Counted from the first letter of the stretch, positions 30,212 to 40,400 are shown. The stretch is DNA of 64,000 nucleotides from Micromonospora pisi (GCF_003633685.1 NZ_RBKT01000001.1:1860001-1924000), one strand, 5' to 3'. Notes: generated from the letters alone by a model not told the origin. A program made the numbers and translations.

Positions 30212-31456
30212 ATGACGAGCGGAGACACCACCACCGTGAGCACCACCGAGGTCCGGCCCACGCACGACGTACCCGACACACGCCGTCCGGCCGGGGCGGC
30301 ACTGTTCGCGCTCGCGCTCGGCGGCTTCGGCATCGGCACCACCGAGTTCGCCACCATGGGCCTGCTGCCACAGATGGCCGACGACCTGCACGTCTCCATT
30401 CCGGCGATGGGGCACGGCATCACCGCGTACGCGTTGGGTGTCGTCGTCGGCGCGCCGGTCATCGCGGCCCTCGCGGCGCGGGTGCCCCGGCGCGGGCTGC
30501 TGCTCGTGCTCATGCTCGCCTTCGTGGTGGGCAACGCGCTGACCGCTGTCGCGCCCGGCATCTGGTCGCTGGTCGGGGCCCGGTTCCTGACCGGTCTGCC
30601 GCACGGTGCCTACTTCGGCATCGCCTCCGTCGTGGCGGCCGGGCTCGTCCCGCCGGACCGCAAGGGCCGAGGGGTGGCGCGGGTCATGGTCGGGCTGACC
30701 GTGGCCAACATCGTCGGCGTACCGCTCGTCACGCTCGCCGGACAGATGTTCGGCTGGCGCGCCTCGTACGCGCTGGTGGCCGGGATCGGCGTCGTGACGA
30801 TCGTCGCCGTCCGGCGGTGGGTGCCGCCCGTGGCCGCCCCGGACGGGGCCAGCATCGCCCGAGAACTGGGTGCGTTCCGCCGGGTGCACGTATGGATCGC
30901 GCTGCTCACCGGCACCGTCGGCTTCGGTGGCATGTTCGCCGTCTACAGCTACGTCGCGCCGACCCTCACCGACGTCGCCGGGATGCCGGCCCGGGCGGTG
31001 CCGTGGGTCCTCGCCGTCTTCGGCCTGGGGATGACCGTGGGCGCGTTGCTCGGCGGGCGGCTCGCCGACCGGTCGGCGCTCGCCACGCTCATCGGCTCGC
31101 TCGTCGCGATGACCACGGTCCTCGCGCTCTACGCGCTCACCGCCTCGTCACCGGTCGCCGCCGTGCTGCTCGTCTTCGCGATCGGGCTGGTGTGCCAGGC
31201 GCTCGGCGCCGGTCTCACGATCCGACTCATGGAAGCCTCGCCGGACGCGCCCGCGCTGGCGGCGTCGTCGAACCACTCCGCGCTCAACCTGGCCAACGCG
31301 ATCGGGGCGTGGCTGGGCGGCGTCATGATCGCAGCCGGACACGGTTACCTGGCAACGGCGTGGGTCGGCGCGGCGCTGTCGGTCGCCGGGTTGCTGTTCG
31401 TGGGCGGCTCGGTGCTGGTGCCGCGCCTGGCGGGTGGGCGCGCTCCGCGAATCTGA
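30212..31456 (+). CDS. MFS efflux transporter (DHA1 / AraJ-like)
   Basis: This 12-helix major facilitator protein (414 residues from the chosen ATG) has the motif GFGIGTTEFATMGLLPQMADDL at the first helix and LPHGAYFGIASVVAAGL at the fourth and fifth, both typical of the DHA1 drug or sugar efflux group that includes AraJ, NepI and Cmx. It would export small molecules by proton antiport; the substrate cannot be told. The start is uncertain: a GTG eight codons downstream is an alternative and neither has a strong ribosome binding site. It stands alone, with a palindromic repeat just after its stop. Confidence 0.85.
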   Translation: MTSGDTTTVSTTEVRPTHDVPDTRRPAGAALFALALGGFGIGTTEFATMGLLPQMADDLHVSIPAMGHGITAYALGVVVGAPVIAALAARVPRRGLLLVLMLAFVVGNALTAVAPGIWSLVGARFLTGLPHGAYFGIASVVAAGLVPPDRKGRGVARVMVGLTVANIVGVPLVTLAGQMFGWRASYALVAGIGVVTIVAVRRWVPPVAAPDGASIARELGAFRRVHVWIALLTGTVGFGGMFAVYSYVAPTLTDVAGMPARAVPWVLAVFGLGMTVGALLGGRLADRSALATLIGSLVAMTTVLALYALTASSPVAAVLLVFAIGLVCQALGAGLTIRLMEASPDAPALAASSNHSALNLANAIGAWLGGVMIAAGHGYLATAWVGAALSVAGLLFVGGSVLVPRLAGGRAPRI

Positions 31457-31465
31457 CCACAGCGT

Positions 31466-31519
31466 GTTAGGAAGGGGCCCTTGTACCACCGAATCCGATA
31501 ACAGGGGGCCCTTCCTTAC
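31466..31519. repeat. Imperfect palindromic element between convergent genes
   Basis: GTTAGGAAGGGGCCC (31466-31480) and GGGCCCTTCCTTAC (31506-31519) form a near-perfect inverted repeat (one mismatch, one bulge) around a 25-base spacer. The right arm contains the stop codon of the paoC-like gene. The sequence style resembles small palindromes that recur between genes in Micromonospora genomes, which I recall but cannot check here. It probably serves as a bidirectional terminator. Confidence 0.6.
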
Positions 31520-33612
31520 CGGGCGAGGAGTTTGTCCAGGGTGATCGGGAGGTGGCGGATCCGTACGCCGGTGGCGTGGTGGACGGCGTTGCCCACCGCC
31601 GCCGCCGTACCCACGATCCCGACCTCGCCCATCCCCTTGCTTCCCATCGGATTCACGTACGGGTCGTGCTCCTCCACCCAGTACGCCTCGACCGAGCCGA
31701 CGTCGGCGTTGCTCGCGATGTGGTACTGCGCCAGGTCCTGGTTGACCACGTGCCCGAACCGCCGGTCGAGCACGCTGTGCTCGTGCAGCGCCATGGAGAG
31801 CCCCATGGTCATCCCGCCGATCAGCTGTGACCGGCCGGTCTTCGCGTTGATCACCCGCCCGACGGCGAAGACCCCGAGCAGCCGGGGTACGCGTACCTCA
31901 CCGGTCTCCTCGTGCACCCGCACCTCGGCGAACTGGGCGCCGAAGGTGTCCATGGCGAACTTGCCGATGTGCGGGTTCACCGGCATCGACTCCTCGACCT
32001 GGAGACCGTCGGGCGGCACCTGCCCGCCGTGCTGCTCGGCCAGGGTGCGACGGAACCTGTCCGCCGCCGCGACGACGGTCGACCCCCAGGAGGCCAGCCC
32101 GGCCGAACCGCCCGCCGAGATGGCCGTCGGCGTCGCGGTGTCGCCGATGGCGAGGTCGATCCGGTCGACGTCGACATCCAGGGCGTCGGCGGCGATCTGG
32201 GTCAGCGCGGTCCAGGTGCCGGTGCCGATGTCGGCGGCGGCGATCTCGACCGCGTACCGGCCGTCCGAACCGAGCCTGATCCGGGCCGTCGAGCCGGGGA
32301 ATTCGAGCACCGGATAGGTGGAGGCGGCCACCCCCGTACCGACCAGCCAGCCCGCCTCCCGGCGGACGCCCGGGGTCGGGTCCCGCCCCTCCCAGCCGAA
32401 CCTGCGGGCACCGTCACGCAGGCACTCGACCAGGTTCCGGCTGGAGAACGGCAGCCCGGTGGTGGGATGCACGCTCGGCTCGTTGCGGATCCGGAACTCG
32501 ATCGGGTCCAGCCCGCAGGCGATCGCCATCTCGTCGACCGCCGTTTCCAGCGCCCACATGCCCGGGGCCTCGCCCGGCGCGCGCATGATGCTCGGTGTCG
32601 GTACGTCCAACGCGGCCAACCGCTGGGTGCTGCGCCGGTGCGGTGCCGCGTAGACGGTCTGGGTCATCCGGGTGGCGTGCTCGGCGAACTCGCTGAGCTT
32701 CGAGGTCTGCTCCACCGAACTGTGCCCGATCGCGACCAGGCGGCCGGTCGCGTCGGCACCGAGCCGTACCCGCTGGATGGTCGGGCTGCGGTAGCCGACC
32801 TGGGCGAACATCTGCTGACGGGTGAGGGTGAACTTCACCGGCCGACCGGGCAGTGTCCGGGCGGCCATGACCGCCAGCACCACATCCGCGCGCGGCAGGA
32901 CCTTGGAACCGAACGCGCCGCCCACGTGCCGGGACACCACCCGGACCTGGTCGGCGTCGAGTGCGAACAGGCCCAGCACCGTCTGCTTGACCCGGTACAC
33001 GCCCTGGGTCGAGACGTAGAGGGTGAGCCCGGCGTCGGTCCAGTGCGCGATGGTGGCGTGCGGCTCCATCGGATTGTGGTGGAACATCGGCGTGGTGTAT
33101 GTCTGGTCCAGGGTGACCGCCGCCGAACCGAGCGCGCTGTCGACGTCGCCCTGGTCGGCGTCCATCGGGAACTGCGACAGCGTCGGGGACGGGACCGACA
33201 GGTCGCCCCGGTCCGCCCGCAGGTCGAAGTCGGGCTCGTCGGCGGCGTAGGTGAACCGGACCAGGCCGGCGGCGTACCGTGCGCTCTCCGGGCTCTCGGC
33301 CACCACCGCACCGATGAACTGCCCCCGGAAGGCGACCCGGTCCGACTGGAGGACGCCGTGCTCGCCGTTCTCCACCTTGGCCAGTCGGGGCGCGTTGTCG
33401 TGGGTGAGTACGGCGTGCACCCCGGGTTCGGCGCAGGCGGCCACGGTATCGATCGCGCTGATCCGGCCGGTGGCGATGGTCGACTGCACCGGGTAGAGGT
33501 AGAGCGGCGCCTCGACCGGGTGCTCGAAGGCGTACCGGGCCAGCCCCTGGACCTTGTCCGGGCCGTCGATCCGGTCCATCGGCCGACCGATCGCCCGTGG
33601 CGTGATCGTCAT
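31516..33612 (-). CDS. Molybdenum aldehyde oxidoreductase, large (Moco) subunit, PaoC/YagR-like
   Basis: This 698-residue subunit of a xanthine-dehydrogenase-family enzyme binds molybdopterin cytosine dinucleotide and the substrate. The N-terminal domain (ARYAFEHPVEAPLYLYPVQSTIATGRI) and the Moco domain are complete; the catalytic base glutamate is in GSKGMGEVGIVGTAAAVGNA near the C terminus. Residue order resembles the aldehyde oxidase PaoC of E. coli more than true xanthine dehydrogenases, also because of its partner subunits. ATG at 33612 overlaps the FAD-subunit stop (ATGA). It is the last of three genes; no XdhC-type maturation factor lies nearby, so Moco insertion must rely on genes elsewhere. 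Confidence 0.88.
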   Translation of the reverse strand: MTITPRAIGRPMDRIDGPDKVQGLARYAFEHPVEAPLYLYPVQSTIATGRISAIDTVAACAEPGVHAVLTHDNAPRLAKVENGEHGVLQSDRVAFRGQFIGAVVAESPESARYAAGLVRFTYAADEPDFDLRADRGDLSVPSPTLSQFPMDADQGDVDSALGSAAVTLDQTYTTPMFHHNPMEPHATIAHWTDAGLTLYVSTQGVYRVKQTVLGLFALDADQVRVVSRHVGGAFGSKVLPRADVVLAVMAARTLPGRPVKFTLTRQQMFAQVGYRSPTIQRVRLGADATGRLVAIGHSSVEQTSKLSEFAEHATRMTQTVYAAPHRRSTQRLAALDVPTPSIMRAPGEAPGMWALETAVDEMAIACGLDPIEFRIRNEPSVHPTTGLPFSSRNLVECLRDGARRFGWEGRDPTPGVRREAGWLVGTGVAASTYPVLEFPGSTARIRLGSDGRYAVEIAAADIGTGTWTALTQIAADALDVDVDRIDLAIGDTATPTAISAGGSAGLASWGSTVVAAADRFRRTLAEQHGGQVPPDGLQVEESMPVNPHIGKFAMDTFGAQFAEVRVHEETGEVRVPRLLGVFAVGRVINAKTGRSQLIGGMTMGLSMALHEHSVLDRRFGHVVNQDLAQYHIASNADVGSVEAYWVEEHDPYVNPMGSKGMGEVGIVGTAAAVGNAVHHATGVRIRHLPITLDKLLAR

Positions 33613-34610
33613 CGGCCGTCCTCCGCCGCGTCGCCGGTGAGGTCGAGCAGGGTACGGATGATCGCCGCGCGGGCCAGTGGCACCTTGAAGGCGTTGCCGG
33701 GCAGCGGCTGGGCGGCGGCCAGTTCGGCGTCGGCGGCGTCGGCGAAGCTCTGTGCGATCGCCGGGGCACCCCGGAGCAGTTCCTCGGCACGGGTCGCCCG
33801 CCACGGTTTGTGCGCCACCCCACCGAGGGCCAGCCGCACGTCGCGGACCACTCCGTCCACCACGTCCACCGCGGCGGCCACCGAGACCAGCGCGAACGCG
33901 TACGACGCCCGGTCGCGTACCTTGCGGTAACGCGAGTTGGCGGCGAAGCCGAGCGGCGGCAGCTCCACGTTCATGATCAGCTCGCCGTGCCGGAGCACGG
34001 TGTCCCGGCCCGGCTCCTCACCGGGCAGCCGGTGCAGCTCGGTGACGGGGATGAGCCGGTCGCCGTCCGGTCCCCGGGTGCGCACCAACGCGTCGATCGC
34101 GGCCAGCGCGACTGCCATGTCGGAGGGGTGGGTGGCGACGCACTCCTGCGACGCCCCGAAGATCGCCATGTCCCGCTGGTGGCCCTCGCGGGCCGAGCAC
34201 CCGGTTCCGGGTACCCGCTTGTTGCACGGGGTGGTGATGTTCTGGAAGTACGGACACCGGGTGCGCTGGAGCAGGTTGCCGCCGGTGGTGGCGAGGTTGC
34301 GCAGTTGTCCGGAGGCGCCGTCGAGCAACGCCTGGGAGAGCACCGGGTAACGGGTACGGATTGTCGGGTCGGCGGCCAGTTCGCTGTTGCGTACCGCGGC
34401 GCCGACCAGGATGCCGCCGTCGGGCAGGTCCTCGATCCGCTCCGAGGTGAGTCGCCGGACGTCGACCAGCAGTTCCGGTGTTGCCACGCCGAGCTTCAGC
34501 AGGTCCACCAGGTTCGTCCCGCCGGCCAGGTACGCACCGTACGGCGCGGCGGCGAGCATCCGCACCGCCTGCGGTACGTCCTGCGCGCGGGCGTAGCGCA
34601 GCGGCCTCAC
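33609..34610 (-). CDS. Aldehyde oxidoreductase FAD subunit, PaoB/YagS-like, with a 4Fe-4S insertion
   Basis: This 333-residue FAD-binding subunit has the flavin motif YLAGGTNLVDLLKLG and the second contact NLATTGGNLLQRT. Directly after it four cysteines (RCPYFQ ... PCNK ... GCSA ... ECVA) form an insertion that in E. coli PaoB carries a [4Fe-4S] cluster, absent from ordinary xanthine dehydrogenases. This argues for a PaoABC-type aldehyde oxidase. Both ends overlap the neighbouring genes by four bases. Confidence 0.88.
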   Translation of the reverse strand: MRPLRYARAQDVPQAVRMLAAAPYGAYLAGGTNLVDLLKLGVATPELLVDVRRLTSERIEDLPDGGILVGAAVRNSELAADPTIRTRYPVLSQALLDGASGQLRNLATTGGNLLQRTRCPYFQNITTPCNKRVPGTGCSAREGHQRDMAIFGASQECVATHPSDMAVALAAIDALVRTRGPDGDRLIPVTELHRLPGEEPGRDTVLRHGELIMNVELPPLGFAANSRYRKVRDRASYAFALVSVAAAVDVVDGVVRDVRLALGGVAHKPWRATRAEELLRGAPAIAQSFADAADAELAAAQPLPGNAFKVPLARAAIIRTLLDLTGDAAEDGR

Positions 34611-35113
34611 GACCGGGCCACCTGGGCGATGGCGGGGACGATGTTGGCGTACGCGGCGCAGCGGCAGAGGTTGCCGCTCATCCGCTCCCGGATCTCCGCC
34701 TCGTCGAGCACCACCTCGGCGTCACCGGCCGCGGTCACCGCGCTCGGCCAGCCCGCGTCGACCTCGTCCAGCATGCCCACGGCGGAGACGATCTGTCCGG
34801 GGGTGCAGTAGCCACATTGGAACGCGTCGTGCTCGATGAACGCCTGCTGCATCGGGTGCAGGTTGCCGTCCATGGCCAGGCCCGCAGCGGTGACGATCTC
34901 CGCGCCGTCGTGCGCGACGGCGAGGGCGAGACAGCTGTTGGCCCGCCAGCCGTCGAGCAGGATGGTGCAGGCGCCGCACTGCCCGTGGTCGCAGCCCTTC
35001 TTCGGGCTGGTGATGCCGAGCCGTTCACGCATCGCGTCCAGCAGCGTGGTGCGGGTGTCCACCCCCAGCGTGTATGTGGTCCCGTCCACCCGCAGCGTCA
35101 CTTCGGTATCCAT
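34607..35113 (-). CDS. Aldehyde oxidoreductase 2Fe-2S subunit, PaoA/YagT-like
   Basis: This small electron-transfer subunit has 168 residues. It holds the plant-type ferredoxin cluster C41-x4-C46-x2-C49-x11-C61 and the second cluster in QCGYCTPGQI and NLCRCAAY. Unlike E. coli PaoA it has no twin-arginine signal peptide, starting directly at MDTEVTLRVDG, so the enzyme is predicted to stay in the cytoplasm. It is the first gene of the three-gene operon and follows a recognisable promoter. Confidence 0.9.
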   Translation of the reverse strand: MDTEVTLRVDGTTYTLGVDTRTTLLDAMRERLGITSPKKGCDHGQCGACTILLDGWRANSCLALAVAHDGAEIVTAAGLAMDGNLHPMQQAFIEHDAFQCGYCTPGQIVSAVGMLDEVDAGWPSAVTAAGDAEVVLDEAEIRERMSGNLCRCAAYANIVPAIAQVARS

Positions 35114-35143
35114 CGCCGCCCCCGATCGTCCGAATCACCCGAA

Positions 35144-35149
35144 ATTATC
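35144..35149 (-). promoter_or_regulatory. -10 element of the aldehyde oxidoreductase operon
   Basis: GATAAT on the minus strand, one base from the TATAAT consensus, lies 30 bases before the first gene in an AT-rich stretch (TGAATTGGGATAATTT). No good -35 is present, so an activator may be needed. Confidence 0.5.
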
Positions 35150-35241
35150 CCAATTCAGGTATCCGGACGGTCGGTATCCCCGGTTGATCTTCCGCTGCAC
35201 TCCCCAAGCCGCCAGCGGGACGGGTCAGCCTCGGACCGGGG

Positions 35242-36462
35242 TCAGCCTCGGACCGTCAGCAGCGGAATGGTCATCTCCGCCGCCGTCCAGGAACCGTGGT
35301 ACGCCACCAGCTTCGCCTCGATCGGCGCGTCCGTCCGGCTCGCCAGCACCACGTACGACTCCCGGCAGCAGACCACCACGTCACCGATCCGGCTCAGGTG
35401 CGCCTCCGGGACCGGCCCGAACCAGCCGGCGGCGACCGCCTCGGCCCGGGAGGCCACCCACGCCGCCGGTCCCAACACCTCGGTCCAGGCGGCCCGCACG
35501 TCGTCCACCGCACCGGGCTCGGTGTGCAGGTAACGAACCCGGGGCTCGCCCGCCACCACCCGCACCCCGGCCCGCAACCGGGGATCGATATCAAGGTCGA
35601 ACCGCCGGTCCGGCGGCACGTTGAGCTGCCCGTGATCGGCCGTCACCAGCAACGCGGCGTCGGCCGGCAGCCCACCGACCAACCGGTCGAGCAACCGGTC
35701 CAGGTCGGTCACCGCCGCCCGCCAATCGGTCGAGTCGACACCGGTCAGGTGTCCCCGCCGGTCGAGGTCCGGATGGTAGCCGGAGACCAGGGTCGGACCG
35801 GGGCCGGCGGAGAGCGCGGCCAGCATCTCGGTGGCGAGCTCCTCCACCCCGGCCGCGCCCCGGTAGTCGCCACCGGAGTTGGCGGCCAGGGTCAGCCCGC
35901 TGCCCGCGTACTCGGGGCGACTCACCACGGTCACCGCCACCCCGGCCGCCCGGGCCAGCTCCCACTGGGTCGGCAACGGCTGCCAACGCCGGGGCTCCGG
36001 GTCCGGCGTACGCAACCCGCCGGCCGGACCGGACCAGTTGATGTGGGTCAGCACCCGGTCGGTGCCCGGCACGTTCACCCGGAAACCCAGCACCCCGTGC
36101 GCACCCGGTGCCGCCCCGGTGCCGAGACTGACCACACTGGTCGGAGTGGTCGAGGGAAATCCGCTGGTCAGCGGCCGTCCGGTCCGGGCCGCCAGGTCGG
36201 TCAGGACCGGGGCGTACGGGGCTGCGGTGGGGAGCTGGTACCAGCCGAGCCCGTCGACCAGCAGGACCGCGATCCGGCGTACGCCCGCCATCGGGCCGAC
36301 CAGGCCCAGCGGATCGGCCGCGCCCGGCACCCCGAGCACCGCCAGGGCGCTGGGCAGCACGTCGGCCAGGCTGTCGCCGCCGTACTCCGGCCGTACCAGG
36401 TCCAACGGCCCGGTGGCACCGAACGGGCCGGACCCGGCGGCCGGCCCGGTGGACCCGGTCAC
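35242..36462 (-). CDS. Alkaline-phosphatase superfamily (nucleotide pyrophosphatase/phosphodiesterase-like) protein
   Basis: This 406-residue hydrolase has the metal-binding VLLVDGLGWYQLP, the nucleophile threonine in STTPTSVVSLGTGAAPGAHGVLGF, and the C-terminal metal site LLVTADHGQLNVP. All metal-site segments are intact. No signal peptide is seen, so it should act in the cytoplasm. Substrate is unknown. The GTG start overlaps the methyltransferase stop, so the two are a coupled pair, a common arrangement in Micromonospora-like genomes. Confidence 0.82.
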   Translation of the reverse strand: MTGSTGPAAGSGPFGATGPLDLVRPEYGGDSLADVLPSALAVLGVPGAADPLGLVGPMAGVRRIAVLLVDGLGWYQLPTAAPYAPVLTDLAARTGRPLTSGFPSTTPTSVVSLGTGAAPGAHGVLGFRVNVPGTDRVLTHINWSGPAGGLRTPDPEPRRWQPLPTQWELARAAGVAVTVVSRPEYAGSGLTLAANSGGDYRGAAGVEELATEMLAALSAGPGPTLVSGYHPDLDRRGHLTGVDSTDWRAAVTDLDRLLDRLVGGLPADAALLVTADHGQLNVPPDRRFDLDIDPRLRAGVRVVAGEPRVRYLHTEPGAVDDVRAAWTEVLGPAAWVASRAEAVAAGWFGPVPEAHLSRIGDVVVCCRESYVVLASRTDAPIEAKLVAYHGSWTAAEMTIPLLTVRG

Positions 36463-37238
36463 TCCGGCCGGCGGGCGAAAAGGTGCAACTGGGCGGCCAT
36501 GTCCCGGTAGGGCGGCCGGGCCGCCGCGGCGATCTCCAGATCGAGCAGGGCCTGCGGGTCACCATCGGCGGCCGCGGCCGGAATCAGGTCGGCGAAGACC
36601 CGTACCCCGTGGGTCTGCTCGACCCGCAACCCGGCGGCGCCGAGCAGCGCCCCGGCGCCCTCCGCGTCATAACGCCGGCGCAGCGTGTCGCGCGGCCCGG
36701 CGCAGCCGTCCGGGTCTGCCAACAGCGCCGCGGCGACGTCCAGGTGACCGTTCATCGCGCGGCTTAGCACGGCCGCCGCACGGCTCGCGACCAGTACGCT
36801 GGCCGCGCCCCCGGGCCGCAGCGCGGTCGCCAGCGCCGCCACCACGCCCGCCGGATCGTCCACCACCTCGAGTACGGCATGGCAGAGCACCAGGTCCGCG
36901 CTGGCCGGCTCGACCAGCCCGGCGAGGGCGTCCCCGTCCCCCTGGACCGCCCGGATCCGATCCGCCACGCCCGCCTCGGCCGCCCGCCGGGTCAGCGCGG
37001 CGAGCGCGTCCGGGCTGGCGTCGACCACCGTCACCCGGTGCCCCGCCTCGGCCAGCGGTACGGCGAACCCGCCGGTGCCGCCGCCGACATCGAGCACGGT
37101 CAGGGCGCGCCCGGTGAGCCGGTCGAGTTCACGGCGCAGCACCGCCCAGACCACGGCGGTACGCGGGGCCGGATACGGCCCGGATGCTGGCGCCGGCCGG
37201 CCGCGCACCGCGCCGGACCCGATCTGTGTTCGCTCCAC
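36459..37238 (-). CDS. Class I SAM-dependent methyltransferase
   Basis: This is a 259-residue Rossmann methyltransferase with motif I LDVGGGTGGFAVPLA, post-I VTVVDASPDAL, and motif IV SADLVLCHAVLEVVDDP. The N-terminal segment (VERTQIGSGAVRGRPAPASGPYPAPRTAVVW) and the late EQTHGVRVFADLIP are reminiscent of the SmtA/YecO-type tRNA-modifying group, but the substrate cannot be assigned. GTG at 37238 is chosen because TAGGCT ends seven bases before it (leaderless). It is the first gene of a two-gene unit with the phosphatase. Confidence 0.82.
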   Translation of the reverse strand: MERTQIGSGAVRGRPAPASGPYPAPRTAVVWAVLRRELDRLTGRALTVLDVGGGTGGFAVPLAEAGHRVTVVDASPDALAALTRRAAEAGVADRIRAVQGDGDALAGLVEPASADLVLCHAVLEVVDDPAGVVAALATALRPGGAASVLVASRAAAVLSRAMNGHLDVAAALLADPDGCAGPRDTLRRRYDAEGAGALLGAAGLRVEQTHGVRVFADLIPAAAADGDPQALLDLEIAAAARPPYRDMAAQLHLFARRPE

Positions 37239-37245
37239 CCGGACG

Positions 37246-37251
37246 AGCCTA
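37246..37251 (-). promoter_or_regulatory. Leaderless promoter of the methyltransferase gene
   Basis: TAGGCT on the minus strand, seven bases before the GTG start, fits the TANNNT -10 consensus; no ribosome binding site is present. Confidence 0.5.
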
Positions 37252-37415
37252 GGCCACCCGGTTCCCGCACCGGTCAGGAGAAGCCGACCGATGCCCTCCC
37301 GTGCTCCGACGCGCTCCCGCCGACGGTCGTCGCCGACCACGCCCCGCCCACCCACGGCGCCGGCCGGCCCGGTTCGGCCCGGCTTGGCCCGGCTTGGTCA
37401 GCTGTCCGGGGCTGG

Positions 37416-40400
37416 TCAGCGGAAGTCGCGTGAGGCGGGGGTGACCGGCGCGGCGATCGCGTCCAACCGGTCGGCGAGCAGGTTCGTCACCCCCTCGGCC
37501 CGTTCCAACCGCCCCCGTACGACCAGCGCGTTGCTGCTCCGGGCCACCTTCCGGTAACGCTGCCACAGCCCCGGCGAACAGATCACGTTGAGCATGCCGG
37601 TCTCGTCCTCCAGGTTCAGGAAGGTGACCCCACCGGCCGTACCGGGACGCTGCCGGTGGGTGACGATGCCACCGACCCGGACCCGCCGCCCCGACTCCAC
37701 CCGGGCCAGCTTCGCGATCGGCACCGCGTCCAGCGCGTCGAGCCGGTCCCGGACGAACCGGGCCGGGTGGCTCTCCGGTGAGAGGCCGGTGGCCCACACG
37801 TCGGCGACCAGCCGGTCCACCGCCGCCATCCCGGGCAGGGTGGGCGCCGTCACCCCGGTCACCGTGCCCGGCAACCGGCCCGGCTTCTCCTGCGCCGCCG
37901 CGCCGGCCGCCCAGAGCGCCTCCCGGCGGGTCAGCCCGAAACAGGCGAAGGCGTCCGCGGTGGCCAGCGCCTCCAGTTGCGCGGCCGGCAGGCCGACCCG
38001 GCGGACCAGATCCGGCATGTCCGCGTACGGGCCATGGGCGTTGCGTTCCGCCTCGATCCGCTCGGCCAGGTCGGCGCCGACGGTGCGGACCCCGGCCAGC
38101 CCCAGCCGCACCACCGGACCACCCAACCCCCACCGGTGCGGTGGCTCGCCCGGTTCGCTGCCCCACCGGGTCTGCGGGGTCGACTCCAGCACCGCCTGCG
38201 CCCCGCTGGCGTTGATGTCCGGCCGGCGCACCTCGACCCCGTGCCGGCGGGCGTCGTCGACCAGGGTCTGCGGCGAGTAGAAACCCATCGGCTGGGCGTT
38301 GAGCAACGCGGCCAGGAACGGCGCCGGGTGGTAACGCTTGAGCCAGGAACTGGCGTAGACCAGGTAGGCGAAACTCATCGCGTGGCTCTCCGGGAAGCCG
38401 AAGTTGGCGAACGCGGAGAGCTTCAGGTAGACGTCGTCGGCCACCTCACCGGTGATCCCCCGCTCGGCCATGCCGGCGTAGAGGCGTTCCCGGATCCGGT
38501 CCATCCGCTCGGTGGAACGCTTCGACCCCATGGCCCGGCGCAACTGGTCGGCCCCAGCGGCGTCGAACCCGGCCAGGTCGATCGCGAGCTGCATCAACTG
38601 TTCCTGGAACAACGGCACACCGAGCGTCTTCTCCAACGCGTTGCGCATCAGCGGATGCGGGAAGGTGATCGGCTCCTGGCCGTTGCGGCGCCGGATGTAC
38701 GGATGCACCGAACCGCCCTGGATCGGGCCCGGCCGGATCAGTGCCACCTCGACCACCAGGTCGTAGAACTCCCGGGGCTTGAGCCGGGGCAGGGTCGCGA
38801 TCTGGGCCCGGCTCTCCACCTGGAAAACCCCCACCGAGTCGGCCCGGCAGAGCATGTCGTAGACCTCGGGATCGTCCAGCGACATGCTGCTCAGGTCGAG
38901 GGTGGAACCGATCATGTCGTACGCGTAGTGCAGCGCCGAGAGCATGCCGAGCCCGAGCAGGTCGAACTTGACCAGCCCGGCGTTGGCGCAGTCGTCCTTG
39001 TCCCACTGCAACACGGTGCGGCCGGGCATCCGCCCCCACTCCACCGGGCAGACCTCGATCACCGGCCGGTCGCAGATCACCATGCCACCGGAGTGGATGC
39101 CCAGGTGCCGGGGGAAGGTCTGCAACTCGTTGGCGTACGCGACGACGTGCTCGGGGATCTCCTCGACGTCCACGTTCGACACGCTCCCCCACCGGTCGAT
39201 CTGCTTGCTCCAGGCGTCCTGCTGTCCGGGGGAGAAACCGAACGCCTTGGCCACGTCCCGCACCGCCGACCGGGGCCGGTACGAGATGACGTTCGCGACC
39301 TGCGCGGTGTGCTCCCGGCCGTACTTGGTGTAGATGTACTGGATCACCTCCTCCCGCCGGTCTGACTCGATGTCCACGTCGATGTCGGGCGGCCCGTCCC
39401 GTTCGGGGGCGAGGAACCGCTCGAAGAGCAGGTGGTGGCGGACCGCGTCGACGTTGGTGACCCGCAGCGCGTAACAGACCGCCGAGTTCGCCGCCGAGCC
39501 CCGCCCCTGGCAGTAGATGTTCGCCCGCCGGCAGAACGTGACGATGTCGTAGACCACCAGGAAATAGCCGGGAAAGCCCAGCTCGTCGATCATCCTCAGC
39601 TCGTGTTCGAGCTGCTCGTACGCCCTCGGGTGCGCCTCGCGCGGGCCGTAGCGCTCCAGCGCGCCGTCCATGGTCAACTGGCGTAGCCAGCTCATCTCGG
39701 TGTGACCGGGCGGCACCGGATAGGCGGGCAGATCGGGCGCGACCAGTTGCAGGTCGAAGGCGAGCTCGGCGCCGAACCGCGCGGCCCGCGCCACCGCACC
39801 GGGGTAGGCGGCGAACCGGGCCGCCATCTCGGCCCCGCTCCGCAGGTGCGCGGTGGCCGCCGCCGGCAGCCAACCGTCGAGTTCGTCCATGCTGCGCCGG
39901 GCCCGTACGGCCGCCAGCGCGGTGGCCAGCCGCCGCCGCGACGGGGTGGCGTAGTGCACGTTGTTGGTCGCCACGGTCGGCAGCCCGGCGCTGGCGGCCA
40001 ACGCGGCGAGGGCGTCGTTGCGGTCACCGTCGGTCGGGTCGCCATGGTCGGTCAGTTCCACCGCCACGGTCTCGGCGCCGAAGAGCGCGGTCAGCCGGTC
40101 GAGTTCCCGGGCCGCCGCGTCGACTCCCTCGGTGAGCAGCGCCGCCGGCACCGGCCCCTTGCGGCAGCCGGTCAACACCAGCACGTGGTCCCGCAGGTCG
40201 GCCGCGATCTCCTCCAGGTCGTAGACCGGGCGCCCCTTCTCACCGCCGCGTAGCTGCGCCCGGGCGATGGTCCGGGCCAGTCGGGCGTACCCCTCCGGAC
40301 CGTGCGCGAGCACCAGCAGGTGCCGCCCGAGCGGGTCGGGCTCACCGGCCGCCGGTCCGGGCAGGCCGAGGGAGAGCTCCGCACCGAAGATGGTGGGCAG

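Noticed and set aside
30212-35113. MFS gene and aldehyde oxidoreductase operon as a recently acquired island
   Set aside because: Base and codon use look like the neighbours and there are no integrase, tRNA or direct-repeat boundaries.
37977-39365. Long open frames on the strand opposite dnaE2, and likewise opposite murC, leuS, ftsW and the PaoC-like gene
   Set aside because: In DNA of this GC content the opposite strand of real genes stays open; their translations are rich in Arg, Gly, His and Pro and match no family, while the other strand encodes complete known enzymes.
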